Both the position numbers and the translations under genes were made by a program. From Dactylis glomerata (Eukaryota > Streptophyta > Magnoliopsida > Poales > Poaceae): 64,000 nt of DNA. The stretch is from NCBI GenBank assembly GCA_007115705.1, contig QXEO01000342.1:744001-808000 (forward strand), given 5' to 3'. Under the pieces are notes generated by a model. It was not told the DNA's origin. It was given only the letters and a program-made list of their open reading frames with translations, and did no database searches. Shown piece after piece: positions 62,139-64,000 of the stretch. Positions within the stretch are counted from its first letter, which is position 1; each line of letters starts with the position of its first letter.

Positions 62139-64000
62139 TGTTAGAGTACGTGATGGGCCTGGGCCCGTTAGTCTTAGGGTTTGCTTAGGGGTCAAGTAAG
62201 CCTTGCTTGGGAGTCAAGTAACCTCTCTATATATGGAGAGGAGATGTATCAATCTAATCAAGCAAGAATTAAGAAGGAAATCCCTTCTCTCTTGCCGGCC
62301 GTGGGCGAAGCCCCGCGGCTGGCCTCTCTCGCGCCCCTAACCCTAGCTGCTGCCCTCCAACCCCAGCGTGTGAACAGTACCCGCGGTACTGTAGCGCCAC
62401 GGGGTACTGTAGCGCGGCAGCCGCCGTCTCTCTGTCAACTCTCTCCTCTCGATCCCTCTAGCACCGCCATAACATTTGGTATCAGATTCCTCGGTTGCGA
62501 TGTCTTCGGGACTGCCCACCGCCTCCGCCGCGATCGCGTCGTCGGGCGCGCCCACCTCCATGCAGCAGCCGTCTGCGTCTGCGGCCCAGGCCGCGCTGGC
62601 GCGGGAGCCTGCCCCCGTCCTCTCGAACCAGGAGCTCTCTACGGGCCTCCGCGACCTGGCCGAGTCGGTCTCCGACATCAAGCACGCCATCGCAGTGCTC
62701 CTCCAGCGGACGGAGCCACCGCGCACGGAGCCACCGCCGGTTTCAGCTCCGCCGAGGCAGGGGGTTCCGATTACCGAGCTCAAGTTTCCGCCGTCGCCAT
62801 CTCCGCTGCCATCGTGGGCCACGGCGCCCACGTTCGAACCCGGCCAGCCATCCGCGCCATCCATGGCGCCATCTCCGCTGCTGTCGTGGACCACCGCGCC
62901 GCCACCCGCGGCATCCGGGGCCGCTGCTCGCTGGGGCCTTCCGGGATACGCCGAGGCGTACTCGTCTCTCACCCAGCCTTCCATCCCCGCCGCGCCGGGT
63001 CGCCACGAGGGCGCCTTCGCGGCCGCCTCCCACGGCCAGCAGCCGCCGCATCTGGCGGTCTCCGCCGCCACCACCCCACCCTGGTTGCCGTGGTCGTTCC
63101 AGCCCCTCGCGGGCCCCGTCGCGGCCATGGCCCTGCTGCAGCAGCCGCCGCTGCCACTCAGCCCAGGGCCAGCTACGACCGCGCCGGCGGGAGTTCCGAT
63201 CCAACAAGTCCGGTTCCCGCCCTCGCCGTCACCGCTTCCGTCTTGGATCGCTACCCGCCACGTGTCGGCGGCGGTGAGGCTGCTGCGCGCGGCCTCCTAG
63301 CGCGCCGGCGTGTGCGGGAGATGCGTGGTCTGCAGCTGCCGCTCCTCGAAGTTGCCCTTCGCTGCGCCAAGGACCTCGATCTCGTCCGCTGCGTCGGGGC
63401 TCTTGGGCATGCGGTTTCCCCCACGAGCGGCGGGCATCCTGTTTTCCCCGTGTGCAGCGTCCTCAAAGTCTGCGACATCGGCGGTTGGGAGGGCGCACCC
63501 CTCCTCGACAGGAGTGCACCGCGTAACACCACTGCATTCCGCCGCCGGCCGCCGCGAGGGCGCCTCCGCTGGTGGCTCTTGCGACCTCTTCCAGGTGGCC
63601 GTACACATGCACTCCGTTTGTCCAGATGGTGTCCATGGGATCCAGGTGGCTGTACACGTGCACGTACGTCGTGCGGATGGTGTCCGCTTTTTGTTAAGGG
63701 GTCCAAAATAGAGCGTCCCAGCCCATTTCAGGTTGAGAGTAATAAACCAAGCCGAGATGTAAAAGGCTTGTTTTTTAGGTGTGAGGTTTGTGTCGCGTCG
63801 AGTCATCGTTATAAGTTGGTTAGGTTGCAGCTCGAGGACGAGCTGCATGTCCAGGTGGGGTGTAGTGTTAGAGTACGTGATGGGCCTGGGCCCGTTAGTC
63901 TTAGGGTTTGCTTAGGGGTCAAGTAAGCCTTGCTTGGGAGTCAAGTAACCTCTCTATATATGGAGAGGAGATGTATCAATCTAATCAAGCAAGAATTAAG
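62139..64000 (+). mobile_element. Young non-autonomous LTR retrotransposon in intron 38
   Basis: The 5' LTR (62,139-62,474, TGTTAGAGTACG...CCATAACA) is followed by the primer-binding site TTGGTATCAGAT. The 3' LTR starts at 63,866 after GTGGGGTGTAG and runs out of the window. The 135 bp of the 3' LTR present are identical to 62,139-62,273. The internal region is only about 1.4 kb, GC-rich, without RT or integrase. The base before the element reads ATGTG; the right duplication is outside the window. Confidence 0.88.
62500..63300 (+). CDS. Proline- and alanine-rich gag-like ORF of the LTR element
   Basis: An open frame of 266 codons starts at ATG 62,500, 26 bp after the LTR (MSSGLPTASAAIASSGAPTS). 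It contains a short conserved-looking stretch ELSTGLRDLAESVSDIKHAI (about residues 45-64) and then a Pro/Ser/Ala-rich region. A repeat occurs: KFPPSPSPLPSWATAP and RFPPSPSPLPSWIAT. The position fits a truncated gag N-terminus. No capsid fold or zinc knuckle motif is visible. Frames on other strands and phases here are by-products of high GC content. Confidence 0.5.
   Translation: MSSGLPTASAAIASSGAPTSMQQPSASAAQAALAREPAPVLSNQELSTGLRDLAESVSDIKHAIAVLLQRTEPPRTEPPPVSAPPRQGVPITELKFPPSPSPLPSWATAPTFEPGQPSAPSMAPSPLLSWTTAPPPAASGAAARWGLPGYAEAYSSLTQPSIPAAPGRHEGAFAAASHGQQPPHLAVSAATTPPWLPWSFQPLAGPVAAMALLQQPPLPLSPGPATTAPAGVPIQQVRFPPSPSPLPSWIATRHVSAAVRLLRAAS

Overview
The window is nuclear DNA of a cool-season grass (Pooideae, most likely Triticeae or a close relative). 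I infer this from one intron-rich plant gene surrounded by nested LTR retrotransposons. The repeats include a BARE/Angela-like Copia LTR, long chromovirus LTRs starting TGTAACATCCC, Stowaway MITEs starting CTCCCTCC, Au-type SINEs and a Helitron-like element. There is no prokaryotic gene organisation, rRNA, tRNA gene or CRISPR array.

Positions 1 to about 31,300 are a retrotransposon nest. Positions 1-8,085 hold a minus-strand non-autonomous Gypsy relative (protease-like ORF, no reverse transcriptase or integrase). It is interrupted by a degraded plus-strand Copia remnant that ends in a large inverted duplication (6,318-7,308). Positions 8,086-9,124 are a truncated Gypsy LTR. Positions 9,125-22,741 are an autonomous-type relative of the first Gypsy on the minus strand. 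It contains a 2,827-bp solo LTR with an ATCAT target duplication and a plus-strand chromovirus that has gag, protease, RT, RNase H, integrase, chromodomain and 3' LTR but no 5' LTR. Positions 22,742-31,297 hold AT-rich degraded repeat DNA, a minus-strand chromovirus LTR, a plus-strand Gypsy 3' end with its LTR, and a Copia LTR fragment.

Positions 31,685-33,170 look like a Mutator-type element (imperfect inverted ends, near-perfect 9-bp flanking duplication). It ends about 145 bp upstream of the TATA box of the only host gene, a plus-strand callose synthase (glucan synthase-like). I can join 38 exons from ATG 33,368 to 61,848 with consistent GT-AG splicing, giving 1,434 codons without a stop. 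The C-terminal membrane domain lies beyond the window.

The introns carry many insertions. Intron 9 has a 4.75-kb Copia element with TTTAC duplications. Intron 18 has a tandem array of small non-autonomous LTR elements (four LTR copies, one outer CAATC duplication), with a LINE and a MITE inside it and a GC-rich retroposon next to it that shares the LINE 3' tail. Intron 28 has a SINE. Intron 36 has a MITE, a GC-rich insert, a Helitron-like element and an Au SINE nested in an older SINE. Intron 38 has a recent LTR element whose two visible LTR segments are identical over 135 bp. The exon reading frame remains open throughout, so the gene appears functional as far as it is visible.
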